DNA from: DAOPJM01 sp035399665
GTDB taxonomy: Bacteria > Bacillota > Clostridia > Christensenellales > CAG-138
Length of the DNA: 16,104 bases
Reading direction: 5' to 3'
NCBI GenBank assembly: GCA_035399665.1
Contig: DAOPJM010000040.1
Span: 1 to 16,104 of the forward strand
The stretch's first letter is position 1. Each line of letters begins with the position of its first letter. Shown in pieces: positions 5,835-13,471 of this stretch. The notes under the pieces were generated by a model. The model was not told the origin of the DNA. It saw only the letters and a list, made by a program, of their open reading frames with translations, and did not search any database. The translations under genes and the position numbers were made by a program.

Positions 5835-8800
5835 TTATTCTATGGACTTGAGGGATTCGACCATTGGAATGTCTCTCAAGCGCTTTGCCATCGCGAAGTT
5901 GACCGATATGCCAAACACCATCGTTATCAGGAACGAAAGTATGAAGCTTGAAGCGTCTATCGTGTAGCCGAACATATAGTTCGCCTGCGCCAGTGACATC
6001 ATGATGAAGCGATGCAGGATTATGCCCACGAACAGACCGAAGAACGCTCCGAACAGTGTCAACAGTATGTTCTCGCGGAACACATAAGTCCTGACCTCTC
6101 CCCTGTGGAAGCCCAACACCTTGAGCGTCGCTATCTCGCGTGTACGTTCGACTATGTTGATATTTGTCAGATTGTACAGCACGACGAACGCCAAAACACC
6201 CGCACACAGTATTATGATGTACACTATGCTGTCAAGCGTCTTCATGTTGTCGTCGACGATATCGGCAAGTGTACTCATGTAGGATGCGCTTGAAACGTTG
6301 CCTGTGGCGATAAGCGCGCTGCCAAGCTCGCTCTCCGCCTCCTCGGGCCTGTCCTCCGCCATCTCCACAAGTATGCTGTTCATCTCGGGGTCGAAATGGA
6401 AGGTGGCCGTATAGTAGTCATACGTCATATACGCGTAGTTGTAAACGTAGTTCTCCGTGATTCCCGTGACCACAACGTTCTTTGTCAAGCCGTCCACGTT
6501 CTTTACGCGCAGGCTGTCTCCGATACCGATGTTGTTATCTGTGGCAAGCTTCTCGCTTATTACCACGCCATCATCGCTGAGTGTAACCGGGGTATGCGAT
6601 TTGCGGTCGCGCAGTGTAACATACTGCTCAAACTCCTCGACGCTGCAATACGGCACAACTATGGTAAGGTCATATTCCTCATTGCCGACTATCGCCGAGC
6701 CATAGCTTTCGCTCACATTGATGTTTGATACGACATACTCATCGTTATTGATTATGCTGTGTATCTCCTCGCGGCCCTCATCGTCGGCGCTGGTCGCAAT
6801 CTTTACGCTGAGGTCGTAGCTCATTATCTGAGCGAATTGATTCGGTACGACGTCGTTGACCGAGTCGCTTATGCCAAAGCCCGCGACGAGCAGGGCGCAG
6901 CAGCCCGTAATGCCTATGACTGTCATGAAGAAGCGGCTCTTATATCGGAAGATGTTCCTGAGCGTTACCTTGCCTGAGAACGAAAGCTTGTTCCAGATAA
7001 AGGCTACGCGCTCAAGCAGTATGGGCTTGCCCGCCTTGGGAGCCTTGGGTCTCATAAGCTGCGCAGGCTCGTTCTTGAGGTCGCGGCGACACACTAAGTA
7101 GGCCGCCAGAGTCGTGACCGCAAGTCCTAAGAACACGCTGAATATCATGAGCGGAATCTGTACCTGCACATAGAAGTCAGGCAGGTCATACATCATGGAG
7201 TACGCGCTGTACATAACCTTCGGGAATGTCAACGCGCCCACAACCGCGCCCAAAGCGCCTCCGATAACGCTTGCCAACGCCGCGTACAACAGATACTTGG
7301 ACGCTATCTTAATGGACGAGTAGCCAAGCGCCTTATAGGTACCTATGACCGTCCTTTGTTCGTCAACCATTCTCGTCATGGTGGTGATGCACACAAGCGC
7401 CGCTACCAGGAAGAAGAATACGGGGAATATCTTGGCTATGCTGTCAATCTGATCGGCAGTAAGCTTGTAGTTGGCCATGCCGTAGATGGTGCTCCTGTCA
7501 AGGATGTACCACTGCGGCTCGGCAAGGCGCTCAATCTCGGTCTCAGCTCTGATGAGCTGTTCCCTTGCGTCCTCAAGCTTGGCTTCGCCCTCGGCCTTTG
7601 CCGCTTCGAAATCCGCCAAAGCCTGTTCGTACTCCGACTTCGCGTCCGCAAGCTGTGCCTCGGCTTCCGCGAACTTTAGCTCCGCGTCAATCTTGGCCTG
7701 CTCCAGCTCCTTCTTCGCGTCCTCAAGCTCCTTCTCGCCGTCGATTATGGCCTGTTCCGCCGCGTCAAGCTGCTCCTGCGCCGACGCCATCATAGCGTTC
7801 GCGCTTCCCACAAGGCTGTTTATGGAGTCCGTATACTGCTGATTGTAGGATTGCATCTGATACGAATAGCTCAAAATGCGCTCGTACAGCGCTCTCGTTG
7901 ACGCATCCAGCTCCGGGTTGCTGAGAGCCTGCTCTATGGCACGCTGCTGCGCTTCCATCGCGGACTGTTGGCTTGAAACTGTACCTGAAAGCTGATTCGC
8001 TATTCCAAGCAGCTCGTTGACCTGACCCACAGCTGACTTGTAGGCGGCCTCCGCCTCCTCGTAAGCTTTCTTGGCGTCCTCAAGCTGCTGCTCCGCGTCA
8101 AGAATCTGCTGCTCCGCATCGGCTATCTTCTCGTCGTAGTTCTCGCGTTCGGTCTCAAGCCTCGCTTCGCCCGCCGCAATTTGGGATAACGCGTCGTCAA
8201 GCTGCGCCTGACCATCCGCTATCTGAGCGTCGTAATCAGCCTTTGCCTCATCATATTCGGCTTGGCTCTTGGCAAGCTCGGCGTAAGCATCGTCCTGTAT
8301 CTCGGCAAGACGGATTTGACTTCTGTCCGAACCAAGATTGTCAAGCTGGTCCTGGGCCTTTGTCAGCAGCTTCTCATATTCCGTACCGAAGGAGTTCAAA
8401 TCGGCGGCGTCCTCCAATACAACCAACGCCTCGATATACACGTCCAGCGCGAAGTTGTCATCGGTCACCACCATGAAGAAATCACATTGACCGCTGCCTA
8501 TGTCGGACGAACCCTTCAAAAACGCCATATAGTAAGGGGATCTTACTATTCCGACTACCGTGAATTCGTCGCAGCAGAGCATTTCGTCAATGTCCGAAGA
8601 AGCCTTGCCCGATGATACCTTGATGGTTTCACCTATCTCGGGTATATCAAAGCCCGGCATATATCTGCCGATAACGCACTCGCCCGTTGTCTGGGGCATA
8701 CGTCCCTCAAGCAGCTCATAGTTATTGATGTTGTTGGGATCATCGACGTCTCCCAAGGAGTGTACCCTGTACACGACCTCGTTGGTATCGTTCAGCATGG

Positions 8801-9083
8801 TCACAACATCTGTGAAGTATGAGCCTTGCGCATGCTTCACGGTGGACAGTTCCTCGATAGCATCAATGTCCGCGTCGGTTATGCCGAGTGTGGATATAAC
8901 CCTGATGTCCTGTATATTGTACTTATCGTAGTATATGTCCGCGGTATGCTTCATGTCCGTTGCCGTTGACTTGACGCCGACAAAAAACGCAACCCCAATG
9001 AACACGATAAGCAATATCGATAGGAATCTTGCTATCGACCGCTTTATCTCGCGTGAAAAATCTTTGACAGTTGCGTTCTTCAT
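5835..9083 (-). CDS. ABC transporter permease, FtsX/MacB type, with extracellular coiled-coil insert
   Basis: A 1082-residue membrane subunit with two FtsX modules. Residues 20-37 form the first membrane helix and precede a MacB-like extracytoplasmic region. Residues about 265-530 are a Glu/Ala/Gln/Lys-rich heptad-type coiled coil in two halves, broken near 355-435 by a less charged segment. The first FtsX membrane block is about 548-690 (IFPVFFFLVAALVCITTM onward). A further helix lies near 718-740, a second extracellular domain at about 745-945, and a final FtsX block at about 950-1075. Such permeases couple ATP hydrolysis to movements outside the membrane rather than to a pore. It starts one base after the ATPase stop, with GGAGG inside the ATPase 3' end, so the two form one transporter. 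The substrate is unknown. Confidence 0.9.
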   Translation of the reverse strand: MKNATVKDFSREIKRSIARFLSILLIVFIGVAFFVGVKSTATDMKHTADIYYDKYNIQDIRVISTLGITDADIDAIEELSTVKHAQGSYFTDVVTMLNDTNEVVYRVHSLGDVDDPNNINNYELLEGRMPQTTGECVIGRYMPGFDIPEIGETIKVSSGKASSDIDEMLCCDEFTVVGIVRSPYYMAFLKGSSDIGSGQCDFFMVVTDDNFALDVYIEALVVLEDAADLNSFGTEYEKLLTKAQDQLDNLGSDRSQIRLAEIQDDAYAELAKSQAEYDEAKADYDAQIADGQAQLDDALSQIAAGEARLETERENYDEKIADAEQQILDAEQQLEDAKKAYEEAEAAYKSAVGQVNELLGIANQLSGTVSSQQSAMEAQQRAIEQALSNPELDASTRALYERILSYSYQMQSYNQQYTDSINSLVGSANAMMASAQEQLDAAEQAIIDGEKELEDAKKELEQAKIDAELKFAEAEAQLADAKSEYEQALADFEAAKAEGEAKLEDAREQLIRAETEIERLAEPQWYILDRSTIYGMANYKLTADQIDSIAKIFPVFFFLVAALVCITTMTRMVDEQRTVIGTYKALGYSSIKIASKYLLYAALASVIGGALGAVVGALTFPKVMYSAYSMMYDLPDFYVQVQIPLMIFSVFLGLAVTTLAAYLVCRRDLKNEPAQLMRPKAPKAGKPILLERVAFIWNKLSFSGKVTLRNIFRYKSRFFMTVIGITGCCALLVAGFGISDSVNDVVPNQFAQIMSYDLSVKIATSADDEGREEIHSIINNDEYVVSNINVSESYGSAIVGNEEYDLTIVVPYCSVEEFEQYVTLRDRKSHTPVTLSDDGVVISEKLATDNNIGIGDSLRVKNVDGLTKNVVVTGITENYVYNYAYMTYDYYTATFHFDPEMNSILVEMAEDRPEEAESELGSALIATGNVSSASYMSTLADIVDDNMKTLDSIVYIIILCAGVLAFVVLYNLTNINIVERTREIATLKVLGFHRGEVRTYVFRENILLTLFGAFFGLFVGIILHRFIMMSLAQANYMFGYTIDASSFILSFLITMVFGISVNFAMAKRLRDIPMVESLKSIE

Positions 9084-9084
9084 A

Positions 9085-10161
9085 TTACCATTCTACCTCC
9101 AAGACGTCCATGGGTTTTTCATTGACCGTGATGGAATCGACTACGCCGTTCTTTATGCGGATAACTCGATTGCCGATGTCCGCAAGCGCAAGATTGTGCG
9201 TAACGATAACGACGGTCATTCCCCTGTTTATCGCGGTGTCCTGCAAGAGCTTGAGTATCATCTTGCCCGTGTTGTAGTCCAACGCGCCCGTAGGCTCGTC
9301 GCATAGCATCAGTCTCGGATTCTTCGCAAGTGCGCGAGCTATGGCCACACGCTGTTGTTCGCCGCCCGAAAGCTGAGCCGGGAAGTTCATCGCCCTCTCT
9401 GCAAGACCGACATCGCCGATTATCTCGCCCGCGTCAAAAGGATCCCTCGCTATCTGCGTGGCAAGCTCGACGTTCTCAAGCGCCGTAAGGTTGGGAACCA
9501 GGTTGTAGAACTGGAACACAAAGCCAACGTCGTTCCTTCTGTATTCGATAAGTCTCTGCTCGTCAAAGTGGCTGACGTTCTCGCCCGCAACGTACATGTT
9601 GCCAAGTGAAAGCCTGTCCATGCCGCCCAATATGTTCAGTATGGTACTCTTGCCCGCGCCTGACGGGCCGACAATGATACAGACCTCACCCCTGTTGATT
9701 GAGAAGTCAACCCCCGCCAAAGCGTTGATCTCGACCTCGCCCATGCGGTAAATCTTTTGCACATTCTCAAAACGGATATAGCCCTCGGTCGGAACCATAG
9801 AATCGTCCGCCTTTAAGCCAGTTTCCTCCATCTTGCCCTTGCGCTTGCGTTTGGGCGCGGCAGCAGCGGGAGTGACCTTCTTCTGTGCCTTCTTCTTGGC
9901 ACGGGTCTTTTCTTCCGCCTTTGCCTTCTCCTCAGCCAAAGCGCGTTCCTTGGCTAATGCCTTCTCCTCGGCGCGGAGCTTCTCCTCCGCCTTCCTTGCG
10001 GCAGCCTTGGCTTCGCGGCTGTCGATTTCGCGCTCCTTGCCGCGCTCAACCTCAACCACTTCTACCTCTTCGACGTCCTCGAAGGTGAAGATAGGCTTGC
10101 GCGACTTTCGGGGTGTTTCCTCCTCGGATGGCTGCGTGGTGTTGTTCCTTTCATCTTCCAT
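9085..10161 (-). CDS. ABC transporter ATPase, MacB/LolD type, with charged N-terminal extension
   Basis: A 358-residue protein. Residues about 126-358 are a complete nucleotide-binding domain: Walker A GPSGAGKST (165-173), Q-loop Gln217, signature LSGGEQQ (264-270), Walker B LMLCDEP (284-290) and switch His322. The sequence style (GGMDRLSLGNMYVAGE, VFQFYNLVPNLTALEN) fits the MacB/LolD group that pairs with FtsX permeases. The first 125 residues are unusual: a Val/Glu patch (27-43), then a Lys/Glu/Ala coiled-coil-like tract (about 45-98), then a basic stretch (PKRKRKGK, 103-110). The start at 10161 is chosen over the ATG at 10212 because AAGGAGA lies 7 bases upstream. It sits between the ACP and permease genes and ends one base before the permease ATG. 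Confidence 0.93.
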   Translation of the reverse strand: MEDERNNTTQPSEEETPRKSRKPIFTFEDVEEVEVVEVERGKEREIDSREAKAAARKAEEKLRAEEKALAKERALAEEKAKAEEKTRAKKKAQKKVTPAAAAPKRKRKGKMEETGLKADDSMVPTEGYIRFENVQKIYRMGEVEINALAGVDFSINRGEVCIIVGPSGAGKSTILNILGGMDRLSLGNMYVAGENVSHFDEQRLIEYRRNDVGFVFQFYNLVPNLTALENVELATQIARDPFDAGEIIGDVGLAERAMNFPAQLSGGEQQRVAIARALAKNPRLMLCDEPTGALDYNTGKMILKLLQDTAINRGMTVVIVTHNLALADIGNRVIRIKNGVVDSITVNEKPMDVLEVEW

Positions 10162-10281
10162 TATCGTTCTCCTTCTGCCGCGCATATAAAGGGGCAGCTT
10201 TAATGTCGTCATTGTCGCCGTCCGCCCATGGAACGGTCTTTCCCTCCCGCCATCCGATAAAAGAGGCGGTCACTCACAAGC

Positions 10282-10506
10282 TTAGGACTTGTTATTGATA
10301 TATTCAATCACATCGCCGACAGTACGCATCTGACGAATGTCCGACTCGGGGAAGTCTATCCCCAAATCATTCTCAACGCTGCCGACAATGCTGATAATCT
10401 CGTAAGAGTTCAAATGCAGATCCTCGACAAAGCTTGTTGTCTCGATGATAGACGCGGGGTCTACCTCAACGTACTGAATGATGGTGTCCCTTAGCAGATT
10501 AATCAT
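10282..10506 (-). CDS. Acyl carrier protein
   Basis: A 74-residue acidic protein with the ACP fold pattern. The predicted 4'-phosphopantetheine attachment serine is Ser34 in LHLNSYEI, where the common Asp-Ser-Leu reads Asn-Ser-Tyr. The following helix (EIISIVGSVENDLGI) and the VGDVIEYI C-terminus are typical. It would carry an acyl chain as a thioester in the cytoplasm after modification by a phosphopantetheinyl transferase. The ATG at 10506 is preceded at good spacing by AGGAGG and lies one base after the acyl-ligase stop; an in-frame upstream ATG at 10614 lies inside the ligase gene and is unlikely. Its place directly after an acyl-adenylating enzyme suggests a dedicated carrier for that enzyme rather than the housekeeping AcpP. 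Confidence 0.9.
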   Translation of the reverse strand: MINLLRDTIIQYVEVDPASIIETTSFVEDLHLNSYEIISIVGSVENDLGIDFPESDIRQMRTVGDVIEYINNKS

Positions 10507-10507
10507 T

Positions 10508-12205
10508 TTATACCTCCTGGTTGCTTGGGTGGTTCCTGATGATTTTCTTGGTCGGAGTCTTGACAAACTCCTCGTCGCGTATGTGAATCTTCTGCACGCG
10601 CTTATGCGGCGCAAGCGAAAGGTTGACCTGATTCACATCCTCACGGACTCTTGCAGGCACGTCGTCTATGCCAAGAACCTTTGCCGCGTCATAGTCGGGC
10701 AGTATGGTCAGGCAGATAAGCTGAGATTCGGATGAAGTGTATCCGAATACCATTCCATCCTTTATATAAGGCATGGCGGCGAACATACGCTGCTCTATCT
10801 CCTCGGGGTGGACATTCTTTCCGTTTGACAGAACGATGAGGTTCTTTTTACGTCCCGCGAGGTACAGAATCTTATGCTTGCCATGCTTCCTTATGTAACC
10901 CAAGTCGCCTGTGTTAAACCAGCCATCCTCGGTGAAAGTAGCCCTTGTAGCGTCCGGATCCTTGTAGTAACCCTTCATGACGTTCTGACCCTTGACACAG
11001 ATTTCGCCTATGCCCTCGTCGTCGGGGTTGATGACCTTGATCTGCTCGCCCGGCAGCTCCACTCCGACTGATCCGGGTCTCTGCCACGCTGTGCTGTGAG
11101 TGGTCACGAAGGGTGAACACTCCGTGATGCCATAGCCGTTGATAATGTCGATACCGATATTGCGGAAGAAGGCCTCCACATCGGGATTGAGGTGTGCGCC
11201 TCCGCAGACAACGTGTGTCAGTCTGCCGCCGAACTTGGACAGAATGGGCTTGAACATTCTGCGGCGCATATCGATGCCCAGCTTCAGCAGAACTCCGCTC
11301 CAGTATACGCCCTTGTCAAAATAGCCTGTAAGACCGTTTCTGCGGGTCTCCAGCCTGATGTTCTTGGCGATAGTCTCAAGGAACAGCGGAACTACTACGA
11401 TGATGGTCGGACGGAAACGCTCGATGTTCCACATAAGGTTCTTGAGCGCATCGTTGAAGCACACGGTAGCGCCCCAATACATAGCAATCCAGATATGGCA
11501 GCAGGACTCGTAGGTATGCTGCATTGGCAGTACCGAAAGCCCGCATGCGCCGGGGAAGTTCACCTTTATACCCGCAATCGCGGCCGTAAGTATGTTGCGT
11601 TGAGTGAGCATGACTCCCTTGTTGGGTCCGGTCGTGCCTGAGGTAAAGCAAATCATCGCGACGGAATCGAGGTTTGGCTCAAGGGCCAGTACGCTGTCGT
11701 CGCCCAGATTGATTTGCTGCTTGCCCTCTGCGATGAGGGTGTTAAAGGACAGCTCCTCATGTACGTCGTCGCCTATGACGATAAGCTCCTTCACCCTTGG
11801 GCAAAGAGCCATAACCTCTTTGACCTTGGGAAGCAGCATCTTTGTGCAGATATATATATCTACATCGCCCTTGTCGGTGAGCCTTGCAAGATCTCCCGTG
11901 GGCATTTCCACATCCATGGGAACGAGTACTCCCATACCCGTCACGACCGCAAGATAGCTTACGACCCAATCTCGGCAATTCTCGCCGATAATGGCAAAGT
12001 GCTTGCCTGTCCACTCGTGGTTTTTGATGGCTGTCGCGAACGCATAGGACCTGCCTATCGTGTCTTTGAACGTGTATTCACGCGATGCGAATTTCCCCGA
12101 ACATTCAATGTACTCAATCTTATCCCCGTGTACTTCCACAGCACGCTTCATAAAGGCTCGAAGGCTGCGTGGCTCATCAACCTTGTAGAAAGTAATCCTC
12201 TTCAA
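10508..12205 (-). CDS. AMP-dependent acyl ligase (long-chain acyl-CoA/acyl-ACP synthetase-like)
   Basis: An ANL-superfamily adenylating enzyme of about 565 residues. It activates a carboxylic acid, probably a fatty acid, with ATP to an acyl-AMP and transfers it to a thiol. Motifs: the P-loop CFTSGTTGPNKG (about 186-197), NGYGITECSPF (A5), WFNTGDLGYI (A7), YLAGRKKNLIVLSNGKNVHPEE (A8 hinge and NGKNV segment), and C-terminal TPTKKIIR with the adenylation lysine. I prefer the TTG start at 12205 because AGGAGG lies nine bases upstream; an in-frame GTG at 12223 would put that ribosome site inside the gene. It is the first gene of a four-gene operon from the promoter at 12292-12320. The next gene is an ACP one base downstream, so acyl-ACP may be the product; acyl-CoA is the alternative. 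Confidence 0.88.
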   Translation of the reverse strand: MKRITFYKVDEPRSLRAFMKRAVEVHGDKIEYIECSGKFASREYTFKDTIGRSYAFATAIKNHEWTGKHFAIIGENCRDWVVSYLAVVTGMGVLVPMDVEMPTGDLARLTDKGDVDIYICTKMLLPKVKEVMALCPRVKELIVIGDDVHEELSFNTLIAEGKQQINLGDDSVLALEPNLDSVAMICFTSGTTGPNKGVMLTQRNILTAAIAGIKVNFPGACGLSVLPMQHTYESCCHIWIAMYWGATVCFNDALKNLMWNIERFRPTIIVVVPLFLETIAKNIRLETRRNGLTGYFDKGVYWSGVLLKLGIDMRRRMFKPILSKFGGRLTHVVCGGAHLNPDVEAFFRNIGIDIINGYGITECSPFVTTHSTAWQRPGSVGVELPGEQIKVINPDDEGIGEICVKGQNVMKGYYKDPDATRATFTEDGWFNTGDLGYIRKHGKHKILYLAGRKKNLIVLSNGKNVHPEEIEQRMFAAMPYIKDGMVFGYTSSESQLICLTILPDYDAAKVLGIDDVPARVREDVNQVNLSLAPHKRVQKIHIRDEEFVKTPTKKIIRNHPSNQEV

Positions 12206-12291
12206 AATACTGCTCCTCCTCACTTAATAGGATGCCTATGGATTTCAATCCGAGATATAGTCATATAACTCCACCATAGCATTGCTCCTGT

Positions 12292-12320
12292 ATTTTACAT
12301 TGTAAAGGTTGTCTTGTCAA
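12292..12320 (-). promoter_or_regulatory. Consensus SigA-type promoter for the acyl ligase-ACP-ABC operon
   Basis: On the minus strand TTGACA (12315-12320) and TAAAAT (12292-12297) are exactly 17 bases apart. Transcription should start near 12285, leaving a leader of about 80 bases before the TTG start. Two inverted repeats overlap both hexamers, and the divergent lipoprotein promoter begins about 58 bases away. Confidence 0.85.
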
Positions 12321-12324
12321 CCTT
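12294..12324. promoter_or_regulatory. Two adjacent inverted repeats over the acyl-operon promoter, candidate operator
   Basis: TTTACA-T-TGTAAA (12294-12306) covers the -10 edge, and AAGGTTG, six bases, CAACCTT (12305-12324) covers the -35 and spacer. Both are perfect in their arms and they overlap by two bases. Placement across a strong promoter is what an operator for a dimeric repressor would look like. The sequences do not match the FapR or FabT boxes I know, so the regulator is unidentified. Confidence 0.5.
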
Positions 12325-12377
12325 GCATACCGCTTTTTATTCGCAAAAGAGTGTAAAAAACTTGCTATATTTTCGTC

Positions 12378-12406
12378 TTGCAAGCTTAAAATTTTTGTGG
12401 TATAAT
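12378..12406 (+). promoter_or_regulatory. SigA-type promoter for the plus-strand lipoprotein gene
   Basis: TTGCAA (12378-12383) and TATAAT (12401-12406) are separated by 17 bases, with TGTGG before the -10. The lipoprotein start lies 25-28 bases downstream, giving a short leader with GGAG. Confidence 0.85.
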
Positions 12407-12434
12407 TAAATAAATATTATGTTGGAGATATATG

Positions 12435-12875
12435 ATGAAACGCTTTCGCTTCCTTGCCTTACTGCTCGCCGTACTCCTTGCGGCTCTGCTCCCCTGCGGC
12501 TGCTCAAAGGGATCGAGCCTTGTTGAGAACCCTACCGGAGAGATTGTGGACACAAGCGACTGTTCGATAGGGTTGGCGGCGTGCTACTGGGACGGCGCCT
12601 ACATTCAGCAGATGCTGACCTATGAGCAGGAGCAAACAATTATTGAGCTGTTCGACGGCAAGCCGCTGTATAAGAACCTTGTGTCTCCCCTGTCGTTTTC
12701 AGCGCTTATCACAGTTTCCTTCTTTTCAAACGAGGGTGGCTTCTACATCAACGCCGAGGGTGAGCCTGTGGTTTACGACTTTGACACCGAGTGCTATTTT
12801 CCCCTCAGCGATGCGGAAAACGAACAGCTTTTGTCGCTCCTTCGCGATTGCGGGATAGTGCTTCCGATGGCGTAG
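12435..12875 (+). CDS. Small predicted lipoprotein of unknown function
   Basis: A 146-residue protein with a basic start (MKRFR), a long Leu/Ala hydrophobic core and a Cys-Gly-Cys lipobox at about residues 20-22, the second Cys being the likely lipidation site. The mature part is acidic with a pattern of short strands (FSALITVSFFSNEGGFYINAEG, VVYDFDTECYFPL) and no recognised motif. It is predicted to be exported and membrane-anchored. Two ATGs adjoin (12432 and 12435); the second is seven bases from GGAG and is preferred. It has its own promoter at 12378-12406 and is divergent from the acyl ligase-ABC operon. It is not obviously related to the lipoprotein at 883-1386. I see no strong terminator after it; a T-run at about 12905-12911 follows only a weak stem. 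Confidence 0.8.
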   Translation: MKRFRFLALLLAVLLAALLPCGCSKGSSLVENPTGEIVDTSDCSIGLAACYWDGAYIQQMLTYEQEQTIIELFDGKPLYKNLVSPLSFSALITVSFFSNEGGFYINAEGEPVVYDFDTECYFPLSDAENEQLLSLLRDCGIVLPMA

Positions 12876-12923
12876 CTCTTTGTTTTGCCGCCTTCTCGGA
12901 CGTGTTTTTTTCGTGCCAAAGTA

Positions 12924-12952
12924 TTGACAAACCGATTTTAAGCCCTTATACT
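12924..12952 (+). promoter_or_regulatory. Consensus promoter for the Thr-Pro tRNA operon
   Basis: TTGACA (12924-12929) and TATACT (12947-12952) are separated by 17 bases. The tRNA-Thr gene starts 31 bases downstream. A small leader hairpin (GCCGA 12962-12966 with TCGGC 12975-12979) lies in between and would be removed with the 5' leader. Confidence 0.85.
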
Positions 12953-12982
12953 CTATGTTGCGCCGATTGAAAGGTCGGCTTT

Positions 12983-13058
12983 GCCAATGTAGCTCAGTTG
13001 GTAGAGCAGCTGATTCGTAATCAGCAGGTCAGGGGTCCGAGTCCCCTCATTGGCTCCA
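12983..13058 (+). tRNA. tRNA-Thr (anticodon CGT)
   Basis: A full 76-base cloverleaf. Acceptor GCCAATG pairs with CATTGGC; the anticodon stem GCTGA/TCAGC holds loop TTCGTAA with anticodon CGT, reading ACG. The discriminator is T and CCA is encoded. First gene of a two-tRNA operon. Confidence 0.95.
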
Positions 13059-13061
13059 TGT

Positions 13062-13138
13062 CGAGGCGTAGCGCAGTTTGGTAGCGCGTTTGGTTCGGGA
13101 CCAAAAGGCCGCTGGTTCAAATCCAGTCGCCTCGACCA
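13062..13138 (+). tRNA. tRNA-Pro (anticodon CGG)
   Basis: A 77-base cloverleaf starting three bases after the tRNA-Thr CCA. Acceptor CGAGGCG pairs with CGCCTCG; anticodon stem TTTGG/CCAAA holds loop TTCGGGA with anticodon CGG, reading CCG. Discriminator A and encoded CCA. Confidence 0.95.
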
Positions 13139-13144
13139 TAAAAG

Positions 13145-13182
13145 GAGTGCTGATTTTATCTGAAGGTCAGCGCTCTTTTATT
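13145..13182 (+). terminator. Intrinsic terminator of the Thr-Pro tRNA operon
   Basis: GAGTGCTGA pairs with TCAGCGCTC (one G-T pair), 13 bases apart, followed by TTTTATT. It starts seven bases after the tRNA-Pro CCA. Confidence 0.85.
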
Positions 13183-13350
13183 ACCGTCGCATATGCTGCA
13201 ACTTAAATAGAAGACCCGGCTTTATTTGTAAACAGCCCGATAAATCCTCCCTGCGCCGCAGTCGATAACGCAACCAACCGAAAGAATATTCATGAGAGCC
13301 TGTCAGGCCGCAAGGGTGACGTTTTACTGTTTTGTGTACTTTGTCATAAC

Positions 13351-13386
13351 AAAAAAGAACGGGGTTTGTGCATAAAACCACCGTTC
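13351..13386 (-). terminator. Intrinsic terminator of the Val-Asp-Phe-Gly-Cys tRNA operon
   Basis: On the minus strand GAACGG pairs with CCGTTC, then a one-base bulge, then GGTTT with AAACC around a 7-base loop, followed by TTTTTT. It begins nine bases past the tRNA-Cys CCA. The 13183-13350 stretch between the two convergent terminators holds no gene I can support, only a short palindrome, GCCTGTCAGGC. Confidence 0.9.
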
Positions 13387-13394
13387 AAATCATC

Positions 13395-13468
13395 TGGAGG
13401 CGCCACCCGGAATCGAACCGGGGATGGGGGTTTTGCAGACCCGTGCCTTACCGCTTGGCCATGGCGCC
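13395..13468 (-). tRNA. tRNA-Cys (anticodon GCA)
   Basis: A 74-base cloverleaf. Acceptor GGCGCCA pairs with TGGCGCC; the anticodon loop CTGCAAA gives GCA. Discriminator T (U73, the known cysteine identity base) and encoded CCA. Last gene of the five-tRNA operon. Confidence 0.95.
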
Positions 13469-13471
13469 ATA

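Noticed and set aside
5668..6207. Open frame of 179 codons over the MITE-like element and the permease 3' end
   Set aside because: It overlaps the permease gene on the same strand in another frame and runs through the hairpin terminator; no motif or ribosome site supports it.
12206..12223. GTG start for the acyl ligase
   Set aside because: It would place the AGGAGG ribosome site inside the coding region with no site upstream, whereas the TTG at 12205 has ideal spacing.
12245..12277. Ten-codon leader peptide (MVELYDYISD) upstream of the acyl ligase
   Set aside because: An AGGAG lies seven bases before its ATG, but the predicted transcript starts right at that AGGAG, so the site would probably be incomplete. 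There is no run of a regulatory amino acid and no attenuator hairpin.
12876..12923. Terminator for the 12435-12875 lipoprotein gene
   Set aside because: There is a run of seven T, but the preceding CCG/CGG stem is only three pairs, too weak to call. Read-through into the tRNA promoter region is possible.
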